The notes under the pieces: model-generated
What the model saw: only the letters and a program-made list of their open reading frames with translations
Told to the model about the DNA's origin: nothing
Databases searched by the model: none
Made by a program: the position numbers and the translations under genes
In this document: positions 18,335-29,131 of the stretch, one piece after another
Position numbering within the stretch: position 1 is the stretch's first letter
Layout of the letters: each line of letters opens with the position of its first letter
Assembly (NCBI GenBank): GCA_016719945.1
Contig: JADJYE010000017.1
Span: 62,001 to 126,000, forward strand
Direction: 5' to 3'
DNA: 64,000 nt
Source: Polyangiaceae bacterium
GTDB lineage: Bacteria > Myxococcota_A > Polyangia > Polyangiales > Polyangiaceae

Positions 18335-19601
18335 GTGCCGCCGACCTCACGCTTCGACACCGTCCCCCCCGGCGGCGAGGATCTCGGAGCTCGCTTGGAG
18401 CGGTGTGGTCGATTCCCGCTCGACGAGGTGGTGCGCGTCGGGATCGCCGCCGCGGCCCGGCTCGAGGCGCTCCACGGCGGCGGCGAAATCCACGGGGAGC
18501 TGCGGCCCGAAGCGATCCGCTTCGCGAGGGCCGCGGCGTCACCCCAGGGCGACGAGGTCGTCGACATCGTGCCGGCGCCGTCGGCCCCCGGGCCGACCTC
18601 TGAGGGCGCCGGCGAGGCGCCTCCGCTCGAGCTCGAGTCCCCAGCTACGCGAGCCCCGAGCGCGTCCTGGGCCGATCGCTCGACTCGCGGTCGGACCTGT
18701 GGTCCCCTCGCGGCCGTGCTCTACCGGGCTCTGCTCGGCGCGCCGCCCTTCGCGGGCGTAGAGCGCGAGACCCTCGTGGTCGCGGTCACGCAGCGCTCGT
18801 TTCCGAGCCCCACCTCGCTCGACCGTCCCTTCCACCGTCGGTGGACGACTTCTTCGACGGGCCCTCCGCAAGGACGCCGTCGAGCGCTTCCCCCACGGCC
18901 GCCGCGCTCCGCGAGTCGCTCGCGAAGCTTCCACCGTCGGGCGCAGCCGTTGCGCGTGCGGCCGTCGCGCGCGCAGCCGTCGCGGTGCCGGCTCGTCCGA
19001 GCGTGGTCCTCGAGCCAAAGCCTGCCCCCGAGCCCGCGCCGGAGCTGCGGTGGAAGGGGCGAGATCGAGCGGGCTCCTGATCCTGGGCGCGTTCTTGCTG
19101 TTCGCGGGCGTGCTCGCCTTCGCCAATCGGGACGCGATCGCCGCGTGGCTCGACGAGCTGCTCGGGGTAGGCGGCTCGCCATCCGATCAGGCCTCGACGA
19201 CGCGGGCCCCAACCAGCGACCGGGTGGCGCCGGGGCGCCTCGACGGTCCTGGGGGGGCCACGGCGCTCCCGCTCGACACGGTCTTCATCATGAACGTCTG
19301 GCTCGAGCGCTGCGCGGACTGCATGCCGAGCTTCGAGGCGTGGCGCGATCTCTCGGCAGCCGGAGAGATCCCGGACGTGCCCGTGGTCAACGTCGCTTAC
19401 GGCCAGGCCGACCCTGCGTGGGCGAAGCAATACAAGGTCTCCGAAGGGCTCGTCTTCGACTCCGGCGATCGCGTGGTGCGGCCGCTCGGGATCACCCGCT
19501 TCACCACCTTGGTCGTGGCCGCCGACGGCAAGATCCTGTTCGCAGGCTCCCCCACCGATCAGGGTTTCTCCGAGGCCCTGAGGAGGTCGGTCCGCCCCTG
19601 A
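18335..19601 (+). CDS. Pseudokinase - transmembrane - thioredoxin-like fusion (frameshifted)
   Basis: A kinase-like N-terminus (GTG start) with a degenerate catalytic loop, IHGELRPEAIRFA in place of HRDLKPENI, and no DFG. The frame shifts by 18700, recovers as LAAVLYRALLGAPPFAG, and shifts again near 18830 into SVDDFFDG and FPTAAALRESLAKLPPSG. An Ala/Val repeat and Pro-rich linker follow. Near 19060 the frame moves once more into a TM helix (GLLILGAFLLFAGVLAFANR) and a periplasmic thioredoxin-like domain with CADC (near 19315-19326), ending at 19601. With the shifts corrected this is one membrane protein linking a cytoplasmic pseudokinase to a redox domain. Two separate genes, the second starting at the GTG near 19051, are the alternative. 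It lies directly upstream of dnaK. Confidence 0.6.
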
Positions 19602-19706
19602 TCGCGGGCTCGGCGCCTCCCTCCTGAGGGCGCGCCAGCTCCTGAGCGCCGTGGTCTCCTCGATGCTCGCGCGCGCGCGCCGGCTTGGTTTATGCTGTGC
19701 GCGCAC

Positions 19707-21541
19707 ATGGGAAAAGTCATCGATCGACCTCGGAACCACGAACTCGTGCGTTGCCGTGCTCGAAGGGACCACCGCCGCGACGGTGAGCGACGTGAAGGTC
19801 GTACCTAACGCTGAAGGCGCGCGGACCACGCCGTCCGTGATCGGCTTCCCCGCCACCGGCGAACGCCTCGTCGGGCAGGTCGCGCGCAGGCAGGCCGTGA
19901 CCAACCCCGAGCAGACGGTCTACGAGATCAAGCGCCTGATGGGGCGCAAGTTCAAGGACCAGGAGGTCGAGAAGGCGCGCCAGATGGTCCCCTACCGGAT
20001 CGTCGAGGCCCCCAACGGTGACGCGTGGGTCAACATCCGCGGCCGGGCGCTCTCGCCGCCCGAGGTGAGCGCGATGGTGCTCACCAACATGAAGGAAATC
20101 GCCGAGACGTACCTCGGCGAGCCGGTCACCGAGGCGGTGATCACCGTGCCGGCGTACTTCGACGACGCGCAGCGCCAGGCGACGAAAGACGCGGGCCGCA
20201 TCGCCGGCCTCGACGTGAAGCGGATCATCAACGAGCCGACGGCCGCCGCGCTGGCGTACGGCCTCGACAAGCGTGAGGCCGAGATCATCGCGGTCTACGA
20301 TCTCGGGGGGGGCACGTTCGATATCACCGTGCTCCAGCTCGCGGGCGGCGTGTTCAGCGTCAAGGCGACGGGCGGCGACACCCACCTCGGCGGAGTCGAC
20401 TTCGATCAGAAGGTCATCAACCTCCTCGCCGACGAGTTCGCGATGGAGAACGGCATCGACCTGCGAAAGGACCGCATGGCTCTGCAGCGGCTGAAGGAGG
20501 CCGCAGAGAAGGCGAAGCACGAGCTGTCTTCCTCGCTCGAGACGGCGATCAACATCCCGTTCATCGCCGTCTCCCCGTCAGGGCGGGCCGCTGCACCTCG
20601 AGCGCAACATGAAGCGCAACGAGCTCGAGATGCTCTGCCAAGAGCTGTTCGAGCGGACGATCGAGGCCTGCAAGCGGACGCTCGTGGACGCGAAGCTCGG
20701 CGTGGAGCACATCAACACGGTCGTGCTCGTCGGCGGCATGACGCGCATGCCGGCGGTCGCCGAGAGCGTGAAGGCGTTCTTCGGGAAGGGCCCGAGCAAA
20801 GAGGTCAACCCGGACGAGGTCGTCGCGGTCGGCGCGGCCCTTCAGGGTGCAGCGCTCACCGGTCAGATCGACGAGGTGCTCCTGCTCGACGTCACCCCCC
20901 TCTCACTCGGCGTGGAGACGGGCGGCGGCGTCGCCACCAAGCTCATCCCGCGCAACACGACGGTCCCGACCGAGCGCAGCGAGATCTTCACCACGAGCGT
21001 CGACAACCAGAGCTTCGTGCCCATCCACGTCGTGCAGGGCGAGCGCGACATGGCCGCCGACTGCCGCAGCCTCGCGCGCTTCGAGCTCGCGGGCATCCCG
21101 CCGGCGCCGCGCGGCGTCCCCAAGATCCAGGTCACCTTCCGCATCGACGAAAACGGAATCCTCCGCGTCGAGGCCCGTGACCTCGGCACGAACCGCGCTC
21201 AAGAGATCAAGATCACCGCGACGAGCGGGCTCTCGGGCGACGAGGTCGATCGCCTCGTCCGCGACGGCGAGAAATTCAAGGAGACCGACGGCCTGCGCCG
21301 CGAGCTCGCGCAGCTGCGCAACCAAGCCGAGACCCTGGTGTACACGACGGAGCAGGCGCTCGTCGGCTACGCCGATCTGCTCGACCCGAACCTGCTCTCG
21401 GAGGTCCGCACCGACGCGCACAACCTCCGCCTGCTCTTGGATGGCGGCGGTGACCTCACCAGCCTTCGTGACGCCTATACTCGCCTCGAGACCGCGGCGT
21501 TCAAGATCGCCGAGGCGATGTACGGCGGAGAAGGTGGCTGA
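19707..21541 (+). CDS. dnaK: Chaperone protein DnaK (Hsp70), two frameshifts
   Basis: An Hsp70 chaperone of about 611 residues. The ATG at 19707 begins MGKVI, then two bases appear lost near 19722 before IDLGTTNSCVAVLEG. The ATPase domain shows TPSVIGF, ITVPAYFDDAQRQATKDAG, IINEPTAAALAYG and VYDLGGGTFDIT. A second shift near 20570-20590 breaks the frame before PLHLERNMKRNELE, and the chain then runs through VLVGGMTRMP, the linker DEVLLLDVTPLSLGVETGGG and a shortened lid ending GGEGG. Sequence on both sides of each break is fully conserved, so errors are more likely than loss of function. The stop codon overlaps the GTG of the next gene (21534), implying translational coupling. Confidence 0.9.
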
Positions 21542-24500
21542 GAGCCCGCCGGCCCGCCTCGGCCGGTACGAGATCGTCGAGCTCGTCGGAGTCGGCCCCA
21601 AGCTCAAGGTCTATCGCGCCCGGCTCTACGGGGTCGAGGGCTTCGCGAAGGACGTCGCGCTGAAGATCCCGCGCGCGGAGATCGCCGCCGACGAGCGCGC
21701 GGCCAAGGCGCTGCTGCGCGGCGCGCGCCGCGCGATCGGCCTGACGCACGCCAGCCTGCTCCAGCTCGTCGACGTCGCGCGCGCCGAGGACGACGGCAAA
21801 GCTCCACCCGTCACCTACCTCGTCACGGAGATCGCCCGCGGAGCGTCGCTCGCCGCAGTGAGGGCGGCGCTCGAGTCAGCCGCGACGAAGGCGTCAGCCG
21901 GGGCCGTGCTGTCGGTGCTGGCCGAGGTCGCGCGCGCCCTCGACTACGTGCATCGCCGGCGTGACGACGAGGGGCCGCTGCACCACGGCGCGCTGCACGA
22001 GGGGCAGATCTTCGTGACGCCCGAGGGACAGGTCAAGGTCGCCGACGCGTGCCTGTCGCCGTCGCGAGACCCCGACAGCGCGCAGGAAGATCTCGCGGCG
22101 CTCGGGGCGCTCTTGGCCGCGTGGCTCCCGCTGGCCGACGGGGATACGGCTCTGGCGACGGCCCTCGCCGACCGCCTGCGCAGGCGGCAGGTCCCTGACG
22201 CCGCGTCCGCCCACGAAGCGCTGCTCGAGCTGGCGTTCGCAGCGAGCGCCGGGCCCGACGATCGTGAGCCGGGGGCGCTCGCCCGCGTCGTCGCCGCGCC
22301 TGCGCCGAGGCCAGCGCTCGATCTCGACGCGGCGATGTCCGCGACGTCCGCCGCCCCCGCCTCGCTGCTGGGGAGCGAGCGCGCGGCGCTCCTCTTCGCT
22401 CAGCCGCTCGGCGCGCGCACCGACCCCTTGCCGCCCGAAGGCGCCGTCGTCCCGACCTCCGAGATCGACGTCGAGCTCGTCGCGCTCGGGCCCGAGCTTC
22501 CCGAAGGCGCAGGCGAGATCGGCGCGGCTCGCCTGGCCCTCTCGCAGGCGAGGAAGGCGGTCGGGGCGCCGTGCCTGCTCACCTCGGCGGTCGTCTCGTT
22601 CGACGAGGCTCGTCGGCCGCTGAGGTCGGAGGCGACCGACGCCGTGGCGCGGCGCTTCGTGGCGCTCCGCGACCGCGGAGATCTCGCCGGTCGGGTGGTC
22701 GTCGAAGGGGCCCTGGTCGGCGCGCTCGAGGCCAGCTTCGTGCTCGAGGCCGCGGCGGGGGACCTCGTCCTCGTCGTCGGAGATCGCGGCGCAGCCGGCG
22801 CGCGAGGGCGGTTCGTCGGCCGTACGCTCGAGCTGCGCGCGCTCGGCGCCGCGATCGGGCGGGCGGTCGCCGGAGGCGTGCGAGCCGTCGCGCTGAGAGG
22901 CCCGGCGGGAATCGGCAAGACACGCCTGCTCCTGGAGCTGGCGCGGCGCGTCCCGAAGGACCGGGTCGCGTTCATTCACGTCGACTGCGTCGAGCCCGCG
23001 TCCCAGCGGTCCCTCGGCGCGCTCGCGCTGATCGTGCGCGCCGCGCTCGGCCTGGCGCCGCACGAGCGGCTCGACGGCTTCGACGTCGTGCGACGGCTGC
23101 GCGCGTCCGGCCTCGATGGCCCCGACGTCGCCAGCGTCTGCCGCGTGCTCGGCGTTCCAGCGTCGGGCGTCAGCCGACCGTCTGCGGCCCACGGGGCGGT
23201 CGGGCACCTGCTCGCGGCGTCGGCGGCGGGGCGACCCATGGTCGTGGTCATCGATCACGCCGACGCCCTCGACGCGGCGACCGCGAGCGCGCTCTCTGCG
23301 CTGAGCGACGCCCCGTTCGCGCGCGCGCTCCCCGTCCTGATCCTGCTCGCGCGTCGCTTCGACATCGTAGGCCCGCTCTCCGACGCGGAGGAGCTTCCGC
23401 TCGGCGAGCTCGACGACGACGCGGTCGCGCAGCTCCTCGCGACGCGGCTCGGTGCGCGGATGATCCCGCCGGATCTGTTCGAGCTGATCGTCGGGGCCGC
23501 CGGAGGGCACCCCGAGCTGCTCGAGGAGGTCGTGCGTCGCCTGCAATCGGCCGCGCTCGTCAGCGTCAAAGACGGCGTCGCGGAGCTCGCTGGCGAGCTG
23601 CCTGCCGGCGAGCTCGCGAGCGCGAGCACCGGCCTCGCGTCTCGCGTCCCGAGGTTGCCCGAAGAGGTCCGCGCCGTGCTGGGGGCGCTCGCCACTCTCC
23701 GCCGAGCCGCGAGCGTCGAGGAGCTGGCGCTCGTGACCGGGCTCGTTGCACCGGTCGTCGCGGGCGCCGTCGACGCCATCCTGCGGGAGGGCCTCGGACG
23801 CCTCGACGAGCGCGGGTTCGTCTCGGTCGCGCGGTCGGTCTCCGAGCTCGCGCTCACGCGCCTCGATGACGCTTCCACGCGCGCTCTGTCGGCGCGCGCG
23901 GCTGCGTGCGAGCTCGTGGCGGCCGCCGCCGAGGAGGTGGACCACGAGGCGCGCGCTGCGCACCTGGCGTCCGCGGCTACGCTGCAGCTCGCGGCGGGGG
24001 ACGCCGCCGGCGCGTCCTCGTCGTGGTGTGCCTCGGCTGAGCAGCTCGAGCGGCTCGGCGCGATCGACGCGGCGGCCGAGCTGGTCGGCCGGTCGCTCGG
24101 CTCGACGACCGAGCCCGAGGTCGCCGAGCGCGCCGTCGAGCTGCTCGCTCGCGTCGCCTCGTCGGTCGATCTTCGCCGCGTCGAGCTCGCCGAGGCGCTG
24201 GCGGGCGCCCTCGCCGTCCTCGACGCAGCCGCGCCGGCGCCGCGCCGCGCCGAGCTTCGCCGGCGGCTCGTCCGTCCGTTCGCGGCGCGGGGCCTGGTCG
24301 AGCTCGCCGATGTGCTGTGCGATCAAGCTGCGTCGGACGACCCCGGCCTGGCCTCCGCGGTCGCGCGCCTCGCCATCGCCTTCGAGTCTGCCGATCCCGA
24401 GCGCGGCAGAGCCGCGCTCGCGGAGCTGGAGGAGCTCGCGAAGGACGCGGCCGGGCTCACGGCGGAGGCCCTCCTCGACGCGGCGGCCGTGGCATGCGAG

Positions 24501-24998
24501 TGCGGCGAACCGGAGGTCGCCGGACGCTGGCTCGAGCGCCTCGAGCCCGACGGCTCACGCTCCGCCCGGGCAGAGCTCGTTCGAGGGGAGATCGCACTCG
24601 CGCAAAGAGACGCCCCCGCCGCCGAGCGCCGCTTCGAGCGCGCCCTCGAGCTCGGCCGGGCCGAGCTCGAGGGGCGCACCGCCGGGCGCGCGGCGTGGTT
24701 GCTCGCTGGGCTCGTCGGGCCCCCGCGCGCCCACGCCCTGCTGAGGGAGGCGCAGGACTTTGCCCGCGAGGCAGGCGACGTATCGACCGGCGAGCTGGCC
24801 GAGGCGTTCCTCGACGCGCTCGAGGGCGATCTCGCGGCCGTCGAGCGCGTTCGAAGGCGCCAGAAGCGAGCCGCGGCCGACGGGCGCCTGCGCGACGCCG
24901 CGGCTTTCGCCGCGCTCGCGCATGAGCTCGAAGGCCGCGTGAGCACGATCTCGACAGCGGCGCCGGGGCCCGTGTCCGCCTCCGTCCAAACCAGCTAG
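21534..24998 (+). CDS. Pseudokinase - AAA ATPase - TPR-like protein coupled to dnaK
   Basis: A 1154-residue cytoplasmic protein. The N-terminal 240 residues keep the kinase fold (LGRYEIVELVGVGPKLKVYR, VALKIPRAE), but the catalytic loop is HHGALHEGQIFV and the DFG site reads ADACLS, so it should not phosphorylate. A linker with an undefined domain (about 260-420) precedes an AAA/STAND-like module: FVGRTLELRALG, Walker A GPAGIGKT (about 456-463) and Walker B VVVIDHADALD (about 570). The C-terminal 450 residues are Ala/Leu/Glu-rich TPR-like helices. The GTG at 21534 overlaps the dnaK stop by 8 bases with ggagaag just upstream. Coupling suggests that it is made with DnaK, perhaps as a client sensor or scaffold; this is inference. 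Confidence 0.8.
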   Translation: MAESPPARLGRYEIVELVGVGPKLKVYRARLYGVEGFAKDVALKIPRAEIAADERAAKALLRGARRAIGLTHASLLQLVDVARAEDDGKAPPVTYLVTEIARGASLAAVRAALESAATKASAGAVLSVLAEVARALDYVHRRRDDEGPLHHGALHEGQIFVTPEGQVKVADACLSPSRDPDSAQEDLAALGALLAAWLPLADGDTALATALADRLRRRQVPDAASAHEALLELAFAASAGPDDREPGALARVVAAPAPRPALDLDAAMSATSAAPASLLGSERAALLFAQPLGARTDPLPPEGAVVPTSEIDVELVALGPELPEGAGEIGAARLALSQARKAVGAPCLLTSAVVSFDEARRPLRSEATDAVARRFVALRDRGDLAGRVVVEGALVGALEASFVLEAAAGDLVLVVGDRGAAGARGRFVGRTLELRALGAAIGRAVAGGVRAVALRGPAGIGKTRLLLELARRVPKDRVAFIHVDCVEPASQRSLGALALIVRAALGLAPHERLDGFDVVRRLRASGLDGPDVASVCRVLGVPASGVSRPSAAHGAVGHLLAASAAGRPMVVVIDHADALDAATASALSALSDAPFARALPVLILLARRFDIVGPLSDAEELPLGELDDDAVAQLLATRLGARMIPPDLFELIVGAAGGHPELLEEVVRRLQSAALVSVKDGVAELAGELPAGELASASTGLASRVPRLPEEVRAVLGALATLRRAASVEELALVTGLVAPVVAGAVDAILREGLGRLDERGFVSVARSVSELALTRLDDASTRALSARAAACELVAAAAEEVDHEARAAHLASAATLQLAAGDAAGASSSWCASAEQLERLGAIDAAAELVGRSLGSTTEPEVAERAVELLARVASSVDLRRVELAEALAGALAVLDAAAPAPRRAELRRRLVRPFAARGLVELADVLCDQAASDDPGLASAVARLAIAFESADPERGRAALAELEELAKDAAGLTAEALLDAAAVACECGEPEVAGRWLERLEPDGSRSARAELVRGEIALAQRDAPAAERRFERALELGRAELEGRTAGRAAWLLAGLVGPPRAHALLREAQDFAREAGDVSTGELAEAFLDALEGDLAAVERVRRRQKRAAADGRLRDAAAFAALAHELEGRVSTISTAAPGPVSASVQTS

Positions 24999-25058
24999 GC
25001 TTTGCCCCTGGAAAGGGGCGCTTGCGGCTCGGCCGCGCGCGCCTCGTGGAGGTCTGCG

Positions 25059-28000
25059 ATGGGCGACGTCACGGCACTCATGATGGATGTGATCACCGAG
25101 AAGAGCGGTCACACCATCACCCCCATGGCTGTCAGCGTGTGCATCACGCCCGCTGCGCCCAGCCCGCTGCCCATCCCGTATCCCGTGGTCGGGAGCTCGG
25201 CGGAGGGCATCGTCGATCCGGCGATGCGCACGAAGATCAACGGCTCGAAGGTCGCGACCGTCGGCTCGGTGATCAAGACCTGCCACGGCAACGAGCCCGG
25301 CACCCTCAAGGAGGTCCTCAGCCTCAACACCGCGGGTCCCTGCTTCCTCATCATGGGCGCGCCGATCGTCCTCTGTGAGCTGGGGATGATGGGCATCACG
25401 ACCAGCCCGTGCATCTCGAACAAGGCGATCACGGTGGGAGCGGGCGGCAGCGCGAGCGGGGCCGGAGGCGCCGGCGGGGGCGGGGGCGGCGGCGGGGCCG
25501 GCGGCGGCGGCCCGGGGGGCCCGGGGGTCCGCAGGGCCCTTCGAACGGCGGCGGCGGCGGCGGCGGCTCGAACAGCGGCGCGGGCGGCGCCGGGGGCGGC
25601 CCGGGCGGTCGAGGAAGCGGCGGCCCGGGCGGCGCGGGCAGCTCGTCCGGCCCGCCCGGCGAGCACCAGTGCCAAGGTGGTCACCCCATCGATCTGGTCA
25701 CCGGGGCCGTCGTCGACGAGGCCATCGATCTGCAGCTCCCGGGTCGGATCCCCTTCGTGCTCAAGCGCTCATACGCGTCGACGCGCTTCCGCGACAAGGC
25801 GAGCGCCATGGGCCCCGGGTGGACGACGTCGCTCGAGCAGCGCGTCGTCGTCGACGAGAAGGTCATCACCCTGCACGACCGCGAGGGCCGCGCGATCTGG
25901 TTCGAGCGCGTGCCCGTCGGGGGCCGCACGTTCCACCGCGCCGAGCGCCTCACCTTGCACCGCGAGGGCGAGCTCGATTTCTCGATTCACGACCACAAGA
26001 CCGATCACCTCGCCCGCTTCCGTCCAGCGGTCGCCGACGGAGCGTCGATGCTCCGCTCGATCGAAGACCGCTGGGGCAACACCCTCTCCTTCGCCTACGA
26101 CGAGGGGATCCTCTCGGCGATCCTCGACACCGCGGGCCGCCAGATCACCCCCCGATGGCGCGCCGGACGGCTGGTGCGCCTCGAGGTGACGGTCGCAGGC
26201 AGCTGTGAGCTGTGGGTCGACTACGAATACGACGACGCAGGGAGGCTCGTGGCCGCGATCGACGCGATGGGGCACGGCAGCGAGTACGAATACGACGGCT
26301 ACGGCCGCATGACCGCGGTGTCCACGCACAGCGGGGCACGCTTTCAGTACGCCTACGACGCAGACACCGGCCGCTGCGCGCGCACCTGGGGACCGAAGGG
26401 GCTGTACGCGCTCGACCTCGAGTACGACGCGGAGGCCCGCCAGACCCGCGTCTACGGCGAGGAGAGCCGCGTCATCGACTGGTCAGACCGGCCCGGCCTC
26501 GCCGCGCGAGAGGCGCTCCTCGACGGCACGGTGCTCGAGGAAGCTGCATACGACAGCGACGGCTTCCGCATCGCGATCGTCAACGGGCAGAGCGAGGGCA
26601 CCAAGCACTGGTACGACGAGCGCGGCAACGAGGTTCGTCGCGTCGACCCGCTCGGGCGCGTGACGGCCTGGGAGGTCCAGCACGACAGGCCTCGGCGCCG
26701 CGTCGACCCCGAGGGTCTCGTCACGGAGCTGACGTGGGACGCGAAGGGCGCCCTCTCGGGCGCGCGTCACCCGAACGGCAAGCAGCTGTCCTTCGAGTAC
26801 GACGACAAGGGCCGGATGGTCCACATCCAGGACGAGCGAGGCACGCTCCGACGTTGGGAGTACGACGCGCAGCACAACGTCGTCGCCGAGACCAACGCGG
26901 TCGGCGCCCGCTGCACGTACCAATACGACGCGCTCGGCCGCGCCATCTCCGAGACCGACGCGCTCGGCCGCGTCACGCAGCTGACGCGCGATCGCCTGGG
27001 TCGACCCCTCCTGGTCCGACGGGCCGACGGCTCGACCGTTCAGCGCACCTTCGATCCCAGCGGGCGCATCGTCCGTGAGGTGGATCCGAGCGGCGGAGTG
27101 ACCGAGGTCTCGTGGGTGGGCTTCGGGCGGATCGGGCGCCTCGTCGAGCCGGACGGGCGCGCCTGGCGCTTCGACTACACCGCGATGGAGCGCATCGCGA
27201 AGATCACCAACCCCCTCGGCGAGACGTACGCGTACACGTACGACGAAGCGGGGTTCGTCAAGGAGACGAAGACCTTCGACGATCGCGTCCTCAAGTACCA
27301 GCGGGACCGCGCGGGGCGCGTCGTTCGCATCGACTTTCCCGACGGCACCCATCGCAGCTACGCGTACGACAAGGCGGGCCGGCTCACCGGCGACGCCGCG
27401 AGCGACGGCTCGCAGGTCGAGCATCGGCGCGATCTCGCTGGGCGCATCGTCGAGTCGACCCTCTCGTCGCAAGGGCGCAGCCACAGGACGCTCTTCGAGC
27501 GCGACAAGTTCGGTGACATCCTCGTCGAGCGTCAAGGCGACCGCGTGGTCAAGTACGCGTACGACCTCGAGCACCGGGCGATCGAGCGCACCCTCTTCGA
27601 GGGCACGACCACCCGCTACGACCTCGATCGCGAAGGCGACGTCGCGGCGCTCGAGCACGCCGGGCGGCGCTTCGGCTTCGAGCGCGACGCCGGCGGACGC
27701 GAGGTCCGGCGCTTCGACGCTCGAGGCACCTTCAACGTGAGCCACCGGTTCGATCCGATGGATCGCCTGCTCGAGCAGCGGGTCGACGGCGCCACCGGCC
27801 CGGACGGGGTCGTCGAGGTGCTGGCGCAGCGGCAGCTCGAGCTCGATCGCTCGGGCCGCGTGACGCGCGTCGACGACGCGCGCTGGGGCTCGACCTCGTA
27901 CACGTACGACTCCGTCGGGCGGCTGGTGTCCGAGGCGACCGGCGATCACCGACGCGCGTTCACCTACGACCCCGCGAGCTCCCTCGTCGCCGTGCTCGAG

Positions 28001-29131
28001 CGGCTCGGGGCGCCCGCCGGGGCGACCCCCCGATGGAAGGTGCAGCCGGGCAACCGCCTGGTCGAGACCGAGGCGCACGCCTACGTCTTCGACAAGCGAG
28101 CCCGCCGCGTCGCCAAGCGCGACAAGAAGACTCGCGAGGTGACCGAATACGTGTGGGACGCCCGCGACCTGCTGCGCGAGGTCAGGCTCCCCGATGGAAC
28201 CCGGGTCTCGTTCGAATACGACGCGTTCGGCCGGCGCGTGAAGAAGGAGGTCATGGCACCCGGAGCGCCGCGCGCGCGCGCCGTGGAGCTCGTGTGGGAC
28301 GGGGACCAGATCTGCGCGGAGCTCTCGCCGGACCGCGGCGTCCGTGTGTTCGTCAGCCACCCCAAGGGCGGCGCGCCCTTGCTGCACACCGAGAAGGGGG
28401 AGACGTTCCTCGTGGTCACCGATCACGTCGGCGTGCCTCGAGAGATGATCGACGCGGCCGGTCGGGTCGCGTGGGCCAGCCGCTCCGACGCGTGGGGCCA
28501 GATCGTCGGCGAGCAGTGGGACGACATCGGCGCGCAGAGCCGCGGCTACAAGGTCGAGTCTCCGTTCCGCCTGCTCGGCCAATACCGCGACGACGAGACT
28601 GGGCTCGCGTCGACCCGGTACCGCATGTTCGATCCCGAGGTGGGCCGGTGGCTCACGCCCGATCCGCTCGGCGTCGCTGGCGGGCTCAACCTGCACGGCT
28701 TCGATGGCTCCCCCACGACGCACGTCGATCCGCTCGGCCTCTCGACGGGGGGTGGCAACCCGCACGGAGACAAGTGGAAGAACCCCGACGGGACCACCAA
28801 CTGGCCCCCTGACCGGGGCTTCGCCTCCGTGAAGGACAACACCTTGCAGCCCGGCGCGCAGATCGATCGCTACGGCGGCTACACGAAGGACGGCCAGTTC
28901 AAGGACGGAGGGACGTTCGTCGCCGACACGGGCACACCCTACGAACAGCGCGCCCTGCCCGACGGCACCGACAAGAAGCCGTACAAGAAGTACGAGGTCG
29001 TCAAGCCGATCCCCGTCAAGACAGGCCCGGCGGCCCCCTGGTTCGACCAACCCGGAGGCGGCACACAGCACGAGCTCCCAGCGTCGATCGACGAGCTGAA
29101 GGCCTCGGGTCACATCAAGGAGGTCCCATGA
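25059..29131 (+). CDS. PAAR-RHS polymorphic toxin with C-terminal TNT (NAD+ glycohydrolase) domain, frameshifted linker
   Basis: A contact-dependent toxin of about 1357 residues. Residues 1-135 form a PAAR-like (DUF4150) spike-tip domain (PMAVSVCITPAAPSP, GPCFLIMGAPIVLC), which implies type VI secretion delivery. A Gly-rich linker follows. One G seems missing in ggggg at 25523-25527, which shifts the frame before GGPQGPSNGGG. Then come a DUF6531-like start (GHPIDLVTGAVVDEAIDLQL) and some 20 RHS/YD repeats. The core ends RYRMFDPEVGRWLTPDPLGV, the usual boundary before the toxin. The tip has NWPPDRGFASV, IDRYGGY, TPYEQRALP and APWFDQPGGGTQ, matching the TNT family that degrades NAD+. The Arg of IDRYG and Gln of GGGTQ are the expected catalytic positions. 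Confidence 0.88.

Noticed and set aside
21894..24326. 810-codon minus-strand open frame opposite the dnaK-coupled pseudokinase
   Set aside because: Shadow of the plus-strand gene; Arg/Asp-rich with no domain signal, whereas the plus frame carries Walker A and B motifs.
25470..25640. Possible mobile-element junction in the G/C-rich stretch of the RHS gene
   Set aside because: It is a Gly-rich linker between PAAR and RHS modules with a one-base homopolymer shift; no inverted repeats or target duplication.
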